Assembly (NCBI RefSeq): GCF_019801605.1
Contig: NZ_JAHVIT010000001.1
Location: forward strand, 1,302,001 to 1,366,000
DNA length: 64,000 bases
DNA from: Maritimibacter alkaliphilus
GTDB taxonomy: Bacteria; Pseudomonadota; Alphaproteobacteria; Rhodobacterales; Rhodobacteraceae
Direction: 5' to 3'
Position numbers and translations under genes: made by a program. Below the pieces are notes generated by a model. The model was not told where the DNA came from. It was given only the letters and a program-made list of their open reading frames with translations, and searched no databases. Below are positions 8,188-16,797 of this stretch, one piece after another (positions within the stretch are counted from its first letter, which is position 1; the number at the start of each line of letters is the position of its first letter).

Positions 8188-8934
8188 ATGACCGACAGCC
8201 TTGGCTACCGCATGAAATTCGGCGTCATCGCGCCCTCCACCAACACCTCGGTGCAGCCGGAATTCGACGACATGCGCCCCGTGGGGGTGACCAACCACTT
8301 CTCGCGCATCATCATCCCCGATGAGCCCGTGCACAGCGACGAGGATTTCAACAACCTCGTCATGGGTATCCGCGCGGCCACCATGGACGCCATCGACGCG
8401 GTCAAGACCTGCTCGCCCGGCGCGATGATCATGGGCATGTCGGCCGAGACCTTCTGGGACGGCAAGGAACGCGCCGACAAGCTGCAGGCAGAGATCATGG
8501 AACGCGCGGGCATGCCCGTGGCCATGGGCTCGGACGCCTGCATGAACGCACTGAAATGCTTCGGCGACATCAAGAAGATCGCCGTCATCACCCCCTATAT
8601 GCCCATCGGCGACGCGCAGGTGGAACGCTACTTCACCGACTGCGGCTTCGAGGTGGTGCAGGTGAAGGGGCTGAAGTGCCAGTCGCCCATGCTGATCGCC
8701 TATGAAACCGAGAAGACCCTGCGCGACGCGCTGATCGAGGTGAATGACCCCTCGGTCGAGGCGATCATCCAGGCCGGCACCAACCTTGCCATGGCGCGCG
8801 TTGGCGGCATCGCGGAGTTCTGGATGGACAAGCCCGTGATCGCGATCAACACCGCGACCTACTGGCACGCGCTGCGCATGAACGGGATCCAGGACAAGGT
8901 GCAGGGCTTCGGCTCGCTCCTGTCGCACTACTGA
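8188..8934 (+). CDS. Maleate-isomerase/arylmalonate-decarboxylase-fold protein lacking both catalytic cysteines
   Basis: 248 residues of the Asp/Glu racemase superfamily, closest in layout to maleate cis-trans isomerases: FGVIAPSTNT at 11-20 matches their PSSNT substrate loop. The first catalytic cysteine position (family ...CTSGS...) reads GMSAETFWDG (Ser85 region), and the second (family SCTN...) reads QAGTNLAMARV with Gly197. Cys-based isomerisation therefore looks impossible as in NicE. The fold, length and the conserved MSAETFW/GTNLA motifs look intact rather than decayed. It is the second gene of the operon, 92 bases after the monooxygenase. The real reaction is unknown; a lyase, decarboxylase or hydrolase using the same oxyanion pocket is possible. 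Confidence 0.8.
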   Translation: MTDSLGYRMKFGVIAPSTNTSVQPEFDDMRPVGVTNHFSRIIIPDEPVHSDEDFNNLVMGIRAATMDAIDAVKTCSPGAMIMGMSAETFWDGKERADKLQAEIMERAGMPVAMGSDACMNALKCFGDIKKIAVITPYMPIGDAQVERYFTDCGFEVVQVKGLKCQSPMLIAYETEKTLRDALIEVNDPSVEAIIQAGTNLAMARVGGIAEFWMDKPVIAINTATYWHALRMNGIQDKVQGFGSLLSHY

Positions 8935-9102
8935 CCTGACTGGTTGCGTTCACTGGCCGGGCGCACCCCTTCCCGCCCGGCCCCTTTTCTGCCCAAGCCC
9001 TCTTTGCCCTGCCCCTCTCTCCCCCGGCCCTCTCTGCCCCGGCCCTCTCTGACACGGACCCGCGATTGCGCGGCCCTCTCCCGGCCCTCAAGGACATCCC
9101 CG
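8935..9102. repeat. CT-rich spacer with short tandem repeats
   Basis: 168-base spacer inside the operon, dominated by near-copies of CCGGCCCTCTCTGCC (about 9015-9062) and related CCCTCT blocks. An open frame runs through it in phase with the downstream gene and would give a proline/serine repeat; I read this as low-complexity spacer, not protein, because family homology begins at 9103. Confidence 0.5.
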
Positions 9103-10014
9103 ATGCACTACGATTTCGTCCCGCTCCCCGACCGCAAGCCGCTCAAATGGCCCAATGGCAAGAAGCTGGCGGTCATCCTGACCACCAACCTCGAATACTG
9201 GGACCAGGAGCGTGACGACCCGGCACCCTATTACCCGGGCGGCCCCGGCATCGTGGGCGGCACCCTGCCCGGCGATGTCTATGACAACCCGAACTGGACC
9301 TGGCGCGAATACGGCCAGCGGGTCGGCGTCTGGCGGATGTTTGATCTCTTCAAGGCCGAAGGCGTCCCGACCTCTTGCACCATGAACGCCAAGATGGGGA
9401 TCGAGCGCCGCAAGGTCGTGGAGGCCGCCCTTGCCAACGGCTACGAGGTGATCCCGCACAACTACGTGCAATCCGACCTGCTGACCGACTTCGCCAAGGA
9501 CAAGGAGAAGGAGCGCGCCGTCATCCGCGAGACCCTCAAGGTCTACGAAGAGGTCTGCGGCCAGAAGGCCAGGGGCTGGCTCTCCTCCTCGCTGCGCTCG
9601 ACGCTGAACACGGCCGACATCCTTGCCGAGGAAGGACTGCTCTTCTTCACCGACCTTCTGAACGACGATCAGCCCTACATGGTCCAGACCGAGTGCGGCA
9701 AACCGCTGGTGTCGATTTCCTATACCTCCGAGGTGAACGATTTCACCGTCTTCATGCGGCAGGGCATGGACGTTGAGGGCGCGGCCCGCGTCTTCATCGA
9801 ACAGTTCAACTGGCTGCGCGAGGAGGCCGAGGCCACCGGGTCGGGCCGGTTCATGAACATCGGCCTGCACCCCCATGTCATCGGCCAGCCGTTCCGCATC
9901 CGGGCGATCCGCGAATTCATCCGCCACGCCAAGCAATTCGACGACATCTGGTTCGCAACGCGCGAAGAGCTTGCATCCTGGTACGCCGACAACCACGCTT
10001 CGCACATCGGCTGA
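9103..10014 (+). CDS. Polysaccharide-deacetylase-fold protein, PuuE-like clade
   Basis: 303 residues of the NodB/CE4 fold. The metal-binding residues of true deacetylases are absent: the usual T-[FY]-D-D position reads LTTNLEYWDQ and the HxxxH motif is replaced by EVIPHNYVQSDLL. This is typical of the PuuE-like branch, whose members hydrolyse C-N bonds in small molecules such as allantoin without a bound metal. A role in cleaving an amide, formamide or lactam intermediate is therefore more likely than a cell-wall role. No signal peptide, so cytoplasmic. ATG 9103 (MHYDFVPLPDRK) is chosen over an upstream in-frame ATG at 8944 that only adds repeat-encoded proline/serine sequence. Confidence 0.8.
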   Translation: MHYDFVPLPDRKPLKWPNGKKLAVILTTNLEYWDQERDDPAPYYPGGPGIVGGTLPGDVYDNPNWTWREYGQRVGVWRMFDLFKAEGVPTSCTMNAKMGIERRKVVEAALANGYEVIPHNYVQSDLLTDFAKDKEKERAVIRETLKVYEEVCGQKARGWLSSSLRSTLNTADILAEEGLLFFTDLLNDDQPYMVQTECGKPLVSISYTSEVNDFTVFMRQGMDVEGAARVFIEQFNWLREEAEATGSGRFMNIGLHPHVIGQPFRIRAIREFIRHAKQFDDIWFATREELASWYADNHASHIG

Positions 10015-10032
10015 AGAGCAACGGAGCCCGCA

Positions 10033-10788
10033 ATGCCCGATCAAGGCCCCCAGATTCCCGGCTTCTCCCATGACGGGGCGCCCGACGACCTGTCCGACAT
10101 GAAGCCCGCGGACCGCGCCTACCACGTGATCCGCGAGGCGATCCTGTCGGGGGAGCTGGCTCCGGGCTCCCATCTGGCGGAGAGCCAGCTGGCCGCCATG
10201 TGCAATTCCTCGCGCACCCCCGTGCGCGAGGCCCTGCAACGGTTGACCGCTGAGGGGCTGGCGCTCTCCGAGGGGCGCAGCCGGTTCGTGGCGAATTTCA
10301 CCTACCACGAGGTTTCCATCGTCTTCGACCTGCGCGCCCGGATCGAGGCCTACGTGGCCCAGATCGCCGCCCGGCTGATCACCCCACGCGAACTGGACAT
10401 GATGGAGCAGCTGGTGGAAGAGATGGACCGCCTCGACCGGGGCGAGTTCGAGGCCTTCCACAACCTAAACGGCGAGTTTCACGACGCTATCCTGCGAGCC
10501 GCGCGGTCGGAACAGCTCCGCTCGGTCACGCGACAGGTCTTTGCCCTGCCCCTGACCGTGATCAAGCAGTCCTTCTGCAACCAGCCCATCGACATCGTCC
10601 GCTCCAACGCGCAGCACAAGGATATCCTCGGCGCGCTGCGGGCGCGGGACGAGGGCTGGGCCTCCTCCGCGATGCTCGTGCACCTGCTCTCCACCAAGCC
10701 CGCACCGCCCGACGAGGCCGGCGCCCCCGGCCTCGGCACCCTGCTGCCGCCGGGGCTCAGCACCTTCGTCCCTCCGAGAACTTCATGA
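10033..10788 (+). CDS. GntR-family transcriptional regulator (FadR/FCD type)
   Basis: 251 residues. The N-terminal winged helix-turn-helix is clear (about residues 25-90: AYHVIREAILSGELAPGSHL, then SRTPVREALQRLTAEGL), followed by an all-helical FCD effector domain with the conserved FHNLNGEFHDAIL (family D..FH) and a later H (NAQHKDILGAL). The last 30 residues are a proline-rich tail. It is embedded in the catabolic operon, so it probably senses a pathway intermediate and acts on the 6476-6871 region. Ligand unknown. Confidence 0.88.
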   Translation: MPDQGPQIPGFSHDGAPDDLSDMKPADRAYHVIREAILSGELAPGSHLAESQLAAMCNSSRTPVREALQRLTAEGLALSEGRSRFVANFTYHEVSIVFDLRARIEAYVAQIAARLITPRELDMMEQLVEEMDRLDRGEFEAFHNLNGEFHDAILRAARSEQLRSVTRQVFALPLTVIKQSFCNQPIDIVRSNAQHKDILGALRARDEGWASSAMLVHLLSTKPAPPDEAGAPGLGTLLPPGLSTFVPPRTS

Positions 10789-10798
10789 CCGGAACCCC

Positions 10799-11635
10799 AT
10801 GACCCAGACCTCTGCCGCGCCCCTCGCCGGGCGCAGGATCCTCGTCACCGGCGCCTCCCGCGGGCTTGGCCGGGAAATGGCCCTCGCCCTTGCGGAGGCC
10901 GGGGCCGACCTCGCCCTCATGGGCGCCCGTCCCGGCGCCGCGCTCGATGCCACGGTGGCCGAGGCGGAAGCGCTTGGCGCGACCGTCCTGCCACTGACCT
11001 GCGACGTGGCCGATCCCGCCGCCTGCGCCGCCGCGATGCAGGCCGTGATCACCCGGTTCGGCGGCCTCGACGTGCTGGTGAACAACGCGGGCCTCGGGAT
11101 GCGCGCGATATCCGAGCGCTTCAACACCGTCCCCACCCGGTTCTGGGAGGCCGATCCCGCCGCCTGGGCCGCGATCGTGGCCACGAACGTGAACGGCCCC
11201 TTCTACCTCGCCCGGCTGGCGGCGCAGCAGATGGTCGCGCAGGGCGCGGGCAAGATCGTGAACATCTCGACCTCCGATCAGACAATGGTGCGGCGCGGCT
11301 ATTCTCCCTACGGGCCTTCCAAGGCCGCTCTCGAAGCCGCCTCGCGGGTCTGGGCGCAGGACCTCGCGGGCACCGGCGTCACGGTCAACGTCTACCTCCC
11401 CGGCGGGGCGGCGGACACCGACCTGCTGCCGCCCTCCGCCAACAAGCGCGGGGCCGATGGCAACCTGCTGCCGGCGGGGATCATGCGCCGGGCGATCCTC
11501 TGGCTCTGCGGGCCGGCGTCCGACGGGCAGACCGGCGGGCGCTACATCGCGCGGCTCTGGGACGACAGCCTGCCCGAGGCGGCAGCCGCAGAAGGCGCCC
11601 GCTGCCGGTCCGTCGAGAAGCCGGAGATCATGTGA
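10799..11635 (+). CDS. Short-chain dehydrogenase/reductase (SDR)
   Basis: NAD(P)-dependent oxidoreductase of 278 residues. Cofactor motif TGASRGLG near residue 18, NNAG near 94, catalytic Ser in NISTSDQT and YGPSK as the Tyr/Lys pair. It lies 10 bases after the GntR gene and overlaps the following hydrolase gene by one base (TGATG), so it is translationally coupled. It would interconvert a hydroxyl and keto group of a pathway intermediate. The C-terminus has an extra charged segment after the usual SDR core; substrate not predictable. Confidence 0.87.
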   Translation: MTQTSAAPLAGRRILVTGASRGLGREMALALAEAGADLALMGARPGAALDATVAEAEALGATVLPLTCDVADPAACAAAMQAVITRFGGLDVLVNNAGLGMRAISERFNTVPTRFWEADPAAWAAIVATNVNGPFYLARLAAQQMVAQGAGKIVNISTSDQTMVRRGYSPYGPSKAALEAASRVWAQDLAGTGVTVNVYLPGGAADTDLLPPSANKRGADGNLLPAGIMRRAILWLCGPASDGQTGGRYIARLWDDSLPEAAAAEGARCRSVEKPEIM

Positions 11636-12543
11636 TGCTGCACCTCGGCCCCGGCGTGACCCTCGAGCGGGCGCTGGATCTCTCGCCTTTCACCCTGCCC
11701 TTCGACCTGCTCTTCCCGGGACGCGACATCGCGGATCTGGACGGCGCGCGGGACTGGCTGGCGCCGCTCCACGTGGATTTCGCCGCGCAGACGATCCTGC
11801 TCGACGTGCAGAGCCATGTCCTGCGGATCGGCGACAAGGTGATCCTGATCGACACCTGCGTCGGCGAACATAAGCACCGCCCGCGCCGGGCCGACTGGCA
11901 CAACCGGGCCGCCACGGGCTACCTAGACCGGCTGGCGGCCCTCGGGCTGCGGGCCGAGGATGTGGACGTGGTCTTCTGCACCCATCTCCACACCGATCAC
12001 GTCGGCTGGAACACGCGGCTGGAGAATGGCCGCTGGGTACCGACCTTTCCCCGGGCGCGCTACCTCGTGGGCGAGGCGGAGCTGGCGCATTGGCTGGCGG
12101 AAGAGGCCCGCGCCCCCGGCGAGGCCAATCACGGCTGCTTTGCCGACAGCGTGCAGCCGGTGCTGGACGCCGGCCTGATGGAGACCGTGGCCGATGGCGC
12201 GGATCTCTGCTGCGGGATGGCGCTGGAGGCGACCACGCTGACCGTGACCCCCACGCCCGGACACACGCCCGGACACCGGGCGCTGACCCTGCGCCGCCGC
12301 GACGTGACCGCGCTGCTGTGCGGCGACGCGATCCATACGCCGGCGCAGCTTTACCGGCCCGACTGGTATTCCCGCTTCTGCTCTGACGGGCCGCTGGCCG
12401 TGGCGACCCGGCGCGCGCTTCTGCAAGAGGCCACTGAACACGGCCATATCCTCGTCCCCGGTCACCTGCGCGGCGCCATGGGGATGCGGGTGCATCCGCT
12501 GGAGGCCCCACACGGAGACGTATGGAAACCGGAATGGCTGTGA
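11635..12543 (+). CDS. Metallo-beta-lactamase-fold hydrolase
   Basis: 302 residues, no signal peptide. The zinc motif HLHTDH sits at 117-122 (CTHLHTDHVGW), followed by TPGHTPGH and CGDAIHT, which supply the remaining metal ligands, and a terminal VPGHL. The layout resembles lactonase/esterase members of the family (AHL-lactonase-like) rather than beta-lactamases. The start ATG at 11635 overlaps the SDR stop, with GGAG 8 bases upstream; a GTG one codon earlier is less likely. In this operon it could open a lactone or thioester intermediate. Last gene of the first rightward operon, convergent with the next GntR gene. Confidence 0.87.
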   Translation: MLHLGPGVTLERALDLSPFTLPFDLLFPGRDIADLDGARDWLAPLHVDFAAQTILLDVQSHVLRIGDKVILIDTCVGEHKHRPRRADWHNRAATGYLDRLAALGLRAEDVDVVFCTHLHTDHVGWNTRLENGRWVPTFPRARYLVGEAELAHWLAEEARAPGEANHGCFADSVQPVLDAGLMETVADGADLCCGMALEATTLTVTPTPGHTPGHRALTLRRRDVTALLCGDAIHTPAQLYRPDWYSRFCSDGPLAVATRRALLQEATEHGHILVPGHLRGAMGMRVHPLEAPHGDVWKPEWL

Positions 12544-12602
12544 CCGGGAGCGCCCGCAACGCGTGCGGACCGGCGGGAGCGCCCCTCAGGCCGCCGCGGC
12601 GC

Positions 12603-13373
12603 TCAGCCCTGGCCCCGGTTGCGCTTGATGTGCATCTTGTAGCTCAGCTGCTCCGCCGGGTGCCAGTTGCACGAGGCAATCACCACGCCTTCCGACGAAT
12701 GGTAGCGCCGCAGCAATTGCAGCGCGATCGCCCCCGGCGCCAGCCCGAGGTAGCGCTGCGCCTTCTCCGGCATCGGGGCGGCGCTGATCTCCTGCTCGCA
12801 TTCGTCGATCGGCACGGCCGAGTGGCTTTCCAGAAGCGAGAAGAACGCGCCCTGGTGACCCTGGAACTCCGGCACGTATTTCGCGAAACGGGCGGGCACA
12901 TAGCTCTCGATGAAGGCCAACGGACGGCCGCCCGGTTCGGTCCAGCGAACACCTTCGACGCGGGTCCAGGTCTCGCCCGCCTTGCCGCCCACGACCTCGG
13001 CCAGGGCTTTGTCCAGAACAACCTCCTCCGTGTGCATGACCACGTAGTAGGTCTCCACCGCCACCTGGAACAGCTCCTGAAGGCTGTCGAAGGTCTGGCT
13101 GTAGCGCATCTGCGGCTCGGTCGAGATCACCCGCGTGCCAAGCCCCTGCCGCCGCTCGACGAAGCCGGTCTCGGTCAGGTGGCGCAGCGCCTCGCGCACG
13201 GTGAAGCGCGAGGTGTCGAACTCTGCGGCCAGCTCGATCTCCGTCGGCATGAGAGATCCGACCGGATAGGTCCCGTCCCGCAGGCGGCTCTCGAGGATCT
13301 TCTGGATCCGGGCGTAGCGCGGGCCCGTGCCTTCGTCCGGCGTCTGCGTCGTGGTGTCGTCCTGTGCACTCAT
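12603..13373 (-). CDS. GntR-family regulator with UTRA domain (HutC type)
   Basis: 256 residues. N-terminal winged helix (about 18-85: YARIQKILESRLRDGTYPVG, SRFTVREALRHLTETGFVER) plus a C-terminal UTRA/chorismate-lyase-like ligand domain (VRWTEPGGRPLAFIESYVP, then LQLLRRYHSSEGVVIA). It is read away from the 13581 operon, with 207 bases between them, the usual arrangement for a local repressor of the divergent operon. HutC-type regulators commonly sense small carboxylated or amino-acid-like ligands. Confidence 0.9.
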   Translation of the reverse strand: MSAQDDTTTQTPDEGTGPRYARIQKILESRLRDGTYPVGSLMPTEIELAAEFDTSRFTVREALRHLTETGFVERRQGLGTRVISTEPQMRYSQTFDSLQELFQVAVETYYVVMHTEEVVLDKALAEVVGGKAGETWTRVEGVRWTEPGGRPLAFIESYVPARFAKYVPEFQGHQGAFFSLLESHSAVPIDECEQEISAAPMPEKAQRYLGLAPGAIALQLLRRYHSSEGVVIASCNWHPAEQLSYKMHIKRNRGQG

Positions 13374-13580
13374 CTGCGGCCTCTCTCCTCCTCCGGATCA
13401 GCCCCCGTCCTGCGCGGGGTTCCGGAAGCATCTGTTCTTTTCTCGCCACTTGTCCAGCCAAATGCGTGAAAACCGGACATTGCGCCCGGCTATCGCGGTA
13501 AATGTATGGACATTAATGGCAGATCATGTGACGTAATAGCGAACAAACACGGGTTCCGGCAAACGGAATCGGAGCAAGAC
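13374..13580. promoter_or_regulatory. Divergent promoter/operator region of the HutC-type regulator and isomerase-lyase operon
   Basis: 207-base gap between divergent genes. It contains the exact inverted repeat AATGT-atgg-ACATT (13501-13514) and a TTGTCC...GGACAT pair (13450-13480, half-sites 19 bases apart). GGACATT recurs at 13508-13514, so the GGACA/TGTCC element is repeated here and also occurs in the 6476-6871 region. GGAGCAAGAC before ATG 13581 is a good ribosome-binding site. Confidence 0.5.
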
Positions 13581-14387
13581 ATGACCCAGACTTCCAACCC
13601 GCCCCCGAACCAGACCAGCTGCCCGACCCTTCGACCGGACCGCCGCCAGCTCAGCTATGGCCAGCGGGGACGCCTCGGCCTGATCTGCCCGCCCACCAAC
13701 ACGGTGAACGAGGCGGAGTGGGCGCAGCTCGTGCCGGAGGGGGTCACCTTCCACAGCCACCGGATGAAGCTCCACCCCGACACCAAGAGCGACGCGGGCC
13801 TCGCAGGGCTGCACGCGGACCTCGACGCCGCCATCGCCATGCTGAAGGTCGCGGATGTGGACGTGGTGGCCTATGCCTGCACCGCGGGCTCCATGATCTC
13901 GCCCGCGCGCGCCCTGCCCGAGGCGCTGACCGCCCGCAACGGGATCGCCACTGTCACCACCGCCGCCGCCATCGTCGGCGCGCTGCAGGCGCTTGGGTTG
14001 ACGAAGATCAGCGTGGCTACGCCCTATCACGATGCGCTCAACGATCACGAGGTGCATTTCCTCGCCGATCACGGGATCGAGGTCCTCTCCATCGCGGGCC
14101 TCGGGCTCGGGGCCAAGGGCCCGGCGGAGTTCCCGCTCATCGCCCAGACCCCGCTCGACATGGTCGCGGCCCATGCCCGCACCACCTTCGCGGAGGGGTC
14201 GCAGGCGCTGCTCCTCTCCTGCACCGATTTTCCGACCCTGCCCCTGATCCCGACCCTCGAGGCCGAACTGGGGGTGCCGGTCATCTCGTCCAACACCGCC
14301 ACGCTGCACGGGGCGCTTGCCGCCGCGGGGCTGGAGGACCTCGCCATTCCCGGCGCGGGGCGTTTGCTGGGCGTCACCAACGTCTGA
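13581..14387 (+). CDS. Asp/Glu racemase-superfamily enzyme, maleate isomerase-like (canonical cysteines)
   Basis: 268 residues. It has the substrate loop CPPTNT (36-41) and both catalytic cysteines in the expected places: Cys100 in AYACTAGSM and Cys214 in LSCTDFPTL. That pattern fits cis-trans isomerisation of maleate-like dicarboxylates (NicE type) or an arylmalonate-decarboxylase-like reaction. It heads the second rightward operon and is followed 12 bases later by a lyase and then an amidase, which suggests amide to maleate-like acid to trans acid to lyase. An N-terminal proline/asparagine-rich stretch of about 25 residues precedes the fold. Confidence 0.83.
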   Translation: MTQTSNPPPNQTSCPTLRPDRRQLSYGQRGRLGLICPPTNTVNEAEWAQLVPEGVTFHSHRMKLHPDTKSDAGLAGLHADLDAAIAMLKVADVDVVAYACTAGSMISPARALPEALTARNGIATVTTAAAIVGALQALGLTKISVATPYHDALNDHEVHFLADHGIEVLSIAGLGLGAKGPAEFPLIAQTPLDMVAAHARTTFAEGSQALLLSCTDFPTLPLIPTLEAELGVPVISSNTATLHGALAAAGLEDLAIPGAGRLLGVTNV

Positions 14388-14399
14388 GGAGGAGACACC

Positions 14400-15290
14400 A
14401 TGGCAGACCCCACCCTGCGCAAGAAACTGGAGGCAGGCGAGTTCATCCTCGCCCCCGGCATCTATGACCTAATCTCGGCGCTCTTTGCCGACCGGGGCGA
14501 TTTTCCCGCGCTCTATGTCACCGGCTACGGCACGGTGGCCTCGCACCTCGGCCTGCCCGATGCGGGGCTGGCGACCTACAGCGAGATGCTGGGCCGCATC
14601 GCGCAGATGGTGAAACGGACAACGAAACCCGTGATTGCCGATGCGGACACCGGCTATGGCGGGCTGCTGAACGTGCGCCACACAGTGCAGGGCTACGAAG
14701 ACGCGGGCGTCACCGCGATCCAGATCGAGGACCAGGAATTCCCCAAGAAATGCGGCCATACCCTTGGCCGCCGGGTGATCGCCGCCGAGGACATGGCCCG
14801 CAAGATCGCCGTCGCCGTGGACAGCCGCCGGTCCGAGGATTTCCTGATCATCGCCCGCACCGATGCCCGCACCACGCTCGGCCTCGACGAGGCGATCCGG
14901 CGCGGCAGGCTCTATGCCGAGGCGGGCGCGGATGTCATCTTTGTCGAAAGCCCCGAGAGCGTGGAGGAGATGACCCGCATCGCCGGCGAGATCGACCGCC
15001 CGCTGGTCGCGAACATGGTACAGGGCGGGCGCACGCCGATGCTGAGCGCCGAGGAGCTTGCCACCATCGGCTACCGTATGGCGATCCATCCGGCGGCGGG
15101 GTTCCTCGCCACCGGTGCCGCGCTGCAGGCGGCCTATGGCGACCTCGCCGCCCATGGCGCCATGACGGACGCGGTTCCGCTGCACCCGTTTTCCGATTTC
15201 AACTCCCTCGTCGGCTTCGAGGACATCTGGGCGTTCGAGAAACGCTTCCCCGAGGTCGGCCCCAACACGCAGGACAGGACACAGGAATGA
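14400..15290 (+). CDS. Isocitrate lyase/PEP mutase-superfamily lyase (methylisocitrate/dimethylmalate lyase-like)
   Basis: 296 residues. DADTGYG at 81-87 holds the Mg-binding aspartates and KKCGH at 116-120 carries the lyase cysteine (Cys118), as in 2-methylisocitrate, oxaloacetate-type and 2,3-dimethylmalate lyases; PEP mutases lack this cysteine. It would cleave a 2-hydroxy-dicarboxylate into pyruvate or glyoxylate plus a short acid. GAGGAGG precedes ATG 14400, and its end overlaps the amidase gene by ATGA. No 2-methylcitrate-cycle genes are nearby, so propionate metabolism is unlikely and a role in this pathway is favoured. Confidence 0.87.
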   Translation: MADPTLRKKLEAGEFILAPGIYDLISALFADRGDFPALYVTGYGTVASHLGLPDAGLATYSEMLGRIAQMVKRTTKPVIADADTGYGGLLNVRHTVQGYEDAGVTAIQIEDQEFPKKCGHTLGRRVIAAEDMARKIAVAVDSRRSEDFLIIARTDARTTLGLDEAIRRGRLYAEAGADVIFVESPESVEEMTRIAGEIDRPLVANMVQGGRTPMLSAEELATIGYRMAIHPAAGFLATGAALQAAYGDLAAHGAMTDAVPLHPFSDFNSLVGFEDIWAFEKRFPEVGPNTQDRTQE

Positions 15291-15922
15291 GCGAAGATCT
15301 CGGCGAAAACTACGCCCGCGCCTATGGCAAGAAGGCCGGCTACGGGCAGCGCCCGGCGCTGGTGATGGTGGACTTCGCGCAGGCCTACTACGACCCCGAC
15401 TGCCCGCTCTACGGGGCTGAGGGCTGCATCGATGCGCTCGCCTCGGCGCTGCGCATCCGAGAGGCCGCGCACAAGGCCGGCATCCCGGTGATCCTGACCG
15501 AGGTGAGCTACGCCGATGATCGCGGCCTGACCGGCGGGCGTTTCTGGGAAAAGGCCAAGCCGCTCGCGGCCTTCGTGAAGGGCCGCAGCACCGCCGCCTT
15601 CGCAGACGGTCTCGTACCACGCGAGGACGAGGTCATCGTGACCAAGCAATACCCCTCCGCCTTCTTCGGCACCTCGCTGGCGCCGATGCTGACGGCCATG
15701 GGCGTGGACAACGTGATCCTCACCGGGCTGACGACCTCCGGTTGCGTGCGCGCCTCCTGCGTCGACAGCATGAGCCACGGCTTCATCACCACCGTCGTTG
15801 GCGAGGCCTGCGGCGACCGCCATCCCGGCCCCCATGAGGCCAACCTCTTCGACATGAACGCGAAATACGCCGACGTGGTGAGCGAGGCGGAGATCCTCGA
15901 CCACCTCGCCACCTTCGCCTGA
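15287..15922 (+). CDS. Isochorismatase-fold amidohydrolase (maleamate amidase / N-carbamoylsarcosine amidase-like)
   Basis: Cytoplasmic cysteine amidase of 211 residues. Catalytic triad Asp29 (VMVDFAQAYY), Lys120 (VTKQYPSAFFGT) and Cys153 (TTSGCVRASCVD) is complete. The FGT after the lysine and the SGCVRAS motif are the form seen in maleamate amidohydrolase (NicF) and N-carbamoylsarcosine amidase rather than in nicotinamidase. It starts inside the stop of the lyase gene (ATGA). A step producing maleate or a substituted maleate and ammonia would supply the neighbouring isomerase; this is inference from the context. Confidence 0.87.
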   Translation: MSEDLGENYARAYGKKAGYGQRPALVMVDFAQAYYDPDCPLYGAEGCIDALASALRIREAAHKAGIPVILTEVSYADDRGLTGGRFWEKAKPLAAFVKGRSTAAFADGLVPREDEVIVTKQYPSAFFGTSLAPMLTAMGVDNVILTGLTTSGCVRASCVDSMSHGFITTVVGEACGDRHPGPHEANLFDMNAKYADVVSEAEILDHLATFA

Positions 15923-15947
15923 TCCCCTCCCCGAAAGGACCTCTCCC

Positions 15948-16703
15948 ATGACGACCCTCTCGCCCGCGGCCCCCGGTGGCCGCACCATCGCCGTGCTCGG
16001 CGGCGCCGGTGGCATCGGCCGCGCCCTTGTCGCCTCGCTCGAAGCCCTCGGCGACACGGTCATCGTCCTCGACCTGCCGCGCGCGCTGGAGCATCACGCA
16101 CTGGACGGGATCGGGCTGGACGCGGGCGACGAGGCCGCGGTGGAGACAGCAGCCTCCGCGCTCAAGGAAAAGGCGCCCGGAGGCCTCGACGGCTTCGTGA
16201 ACCTCGCGGGCTGGAACAGCGAGATCCGTCCGGTGAGCGAGACCCCCGCCACCTATTTCGACGATGTGGTGCAGGGCAACCTGCGCTCCACCTTCCTCAC
16301 GACCAAGGCAATCGCGCCCATGATGAAGGACGGCGGCGGCATCGTCCTGTGCTCCTCCGGGCTGGGTCAGTTCATCCGGCCGGGGTTCGGTGCCTATGCG
16401 GCCTCCAAGGCCGGTGTCATCGCGCTGACCAAGACCTTTGCGCTGGAACTCGCCCCGCGTCTGCGTGTAAACGCCGTGGGGCCGGCCGTTGTCGACACCG
16501 CTTTCCTGCGCGGTGGCACCGGGCGCTCGGACGAGAGCGCCGAGAACATCCTCGACCTCGATCGGTACAAGGCAATGACGCCGCTGGGACGCGTGGCACA
16601 GCCCGACGACGTGGCCGGGCCGATCCGCTTCCTGCTGGGCCCGGACGCCGGCTTCATGACCGGGCAGATCCTCTGGGTCAACGGTGGCGGCTACATGCCC
16701 TGA
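15948..16703 (+). CDS. Short-chain dehydrogenase/reductase (SDR)
   Basis: 251 residues. Cofactor motif GGAGGIG, NLAG in place of NNAG, catalytic Ser in CSSGLGQ and YAASK. The classical C-terminal ending MTGQILWVNGGGYMP shows the complete fold. It lies 25 bases after the amidase with GAAAGGAC before the ATG, and is followed by a strong terminator. It would oxidise or reduce a hydroxy/keto intermediate; the substrate is not evident. Confidence 0.87.
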   Translation: MTTLSPAAPGGRTIAVLGGAGGIGRALVASLEALGDTVIVLDLPRALEHHALDGIGLDAGDEAAVETAASALKEKAPGGLDGFVNLAGWNSEIRPVSETPATYFDDVVQGNLRSTFLTTKAIAPMMKDGGGIVLCSSGLGQFIRPGFGAYAASKAGVIALTKTFALELAPRLRVNAVGPAVVDTAFLRGGTGRSDESAENILDLDRYKAMTPLGRVAQPDDVAGPIRFLLGPDAGFMTGQILWVNGGGYMP

Positions 16704-16754
16704 TCCCCCCGGCTCCGCGCGGCCGATCCGCGCGGGACCGCCCTCTTTCCAAGG

Positions 16755-16784
16755 CCGGGCCCCGGGGCCCGGTTTCGTCTCTTT
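16755..16784 (+). terminator. Rho-independent terminator-like hairpin after the SDR gene
   Basis: An 18-base perfect palindrome (16755-16772, CCGGGCC arms around CCGG) followed by TTTCGTCTCTTT. It ends only 14 bases before the GTG start of the membrane protein gene, so that gene is either read through or translated from leakage. Confidence 0.7.
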
Positions 16785-16797
16785 CCGCGAGGCCTTC

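Noticed and set aside
8944-9102. N-terminal extension of the deacetylase-fold gene
   Set aside because: It encodes a Pro/Ser low-complexity peptide made by the CT-rich repeats; homologous sequence starts at the ATG at 9103.
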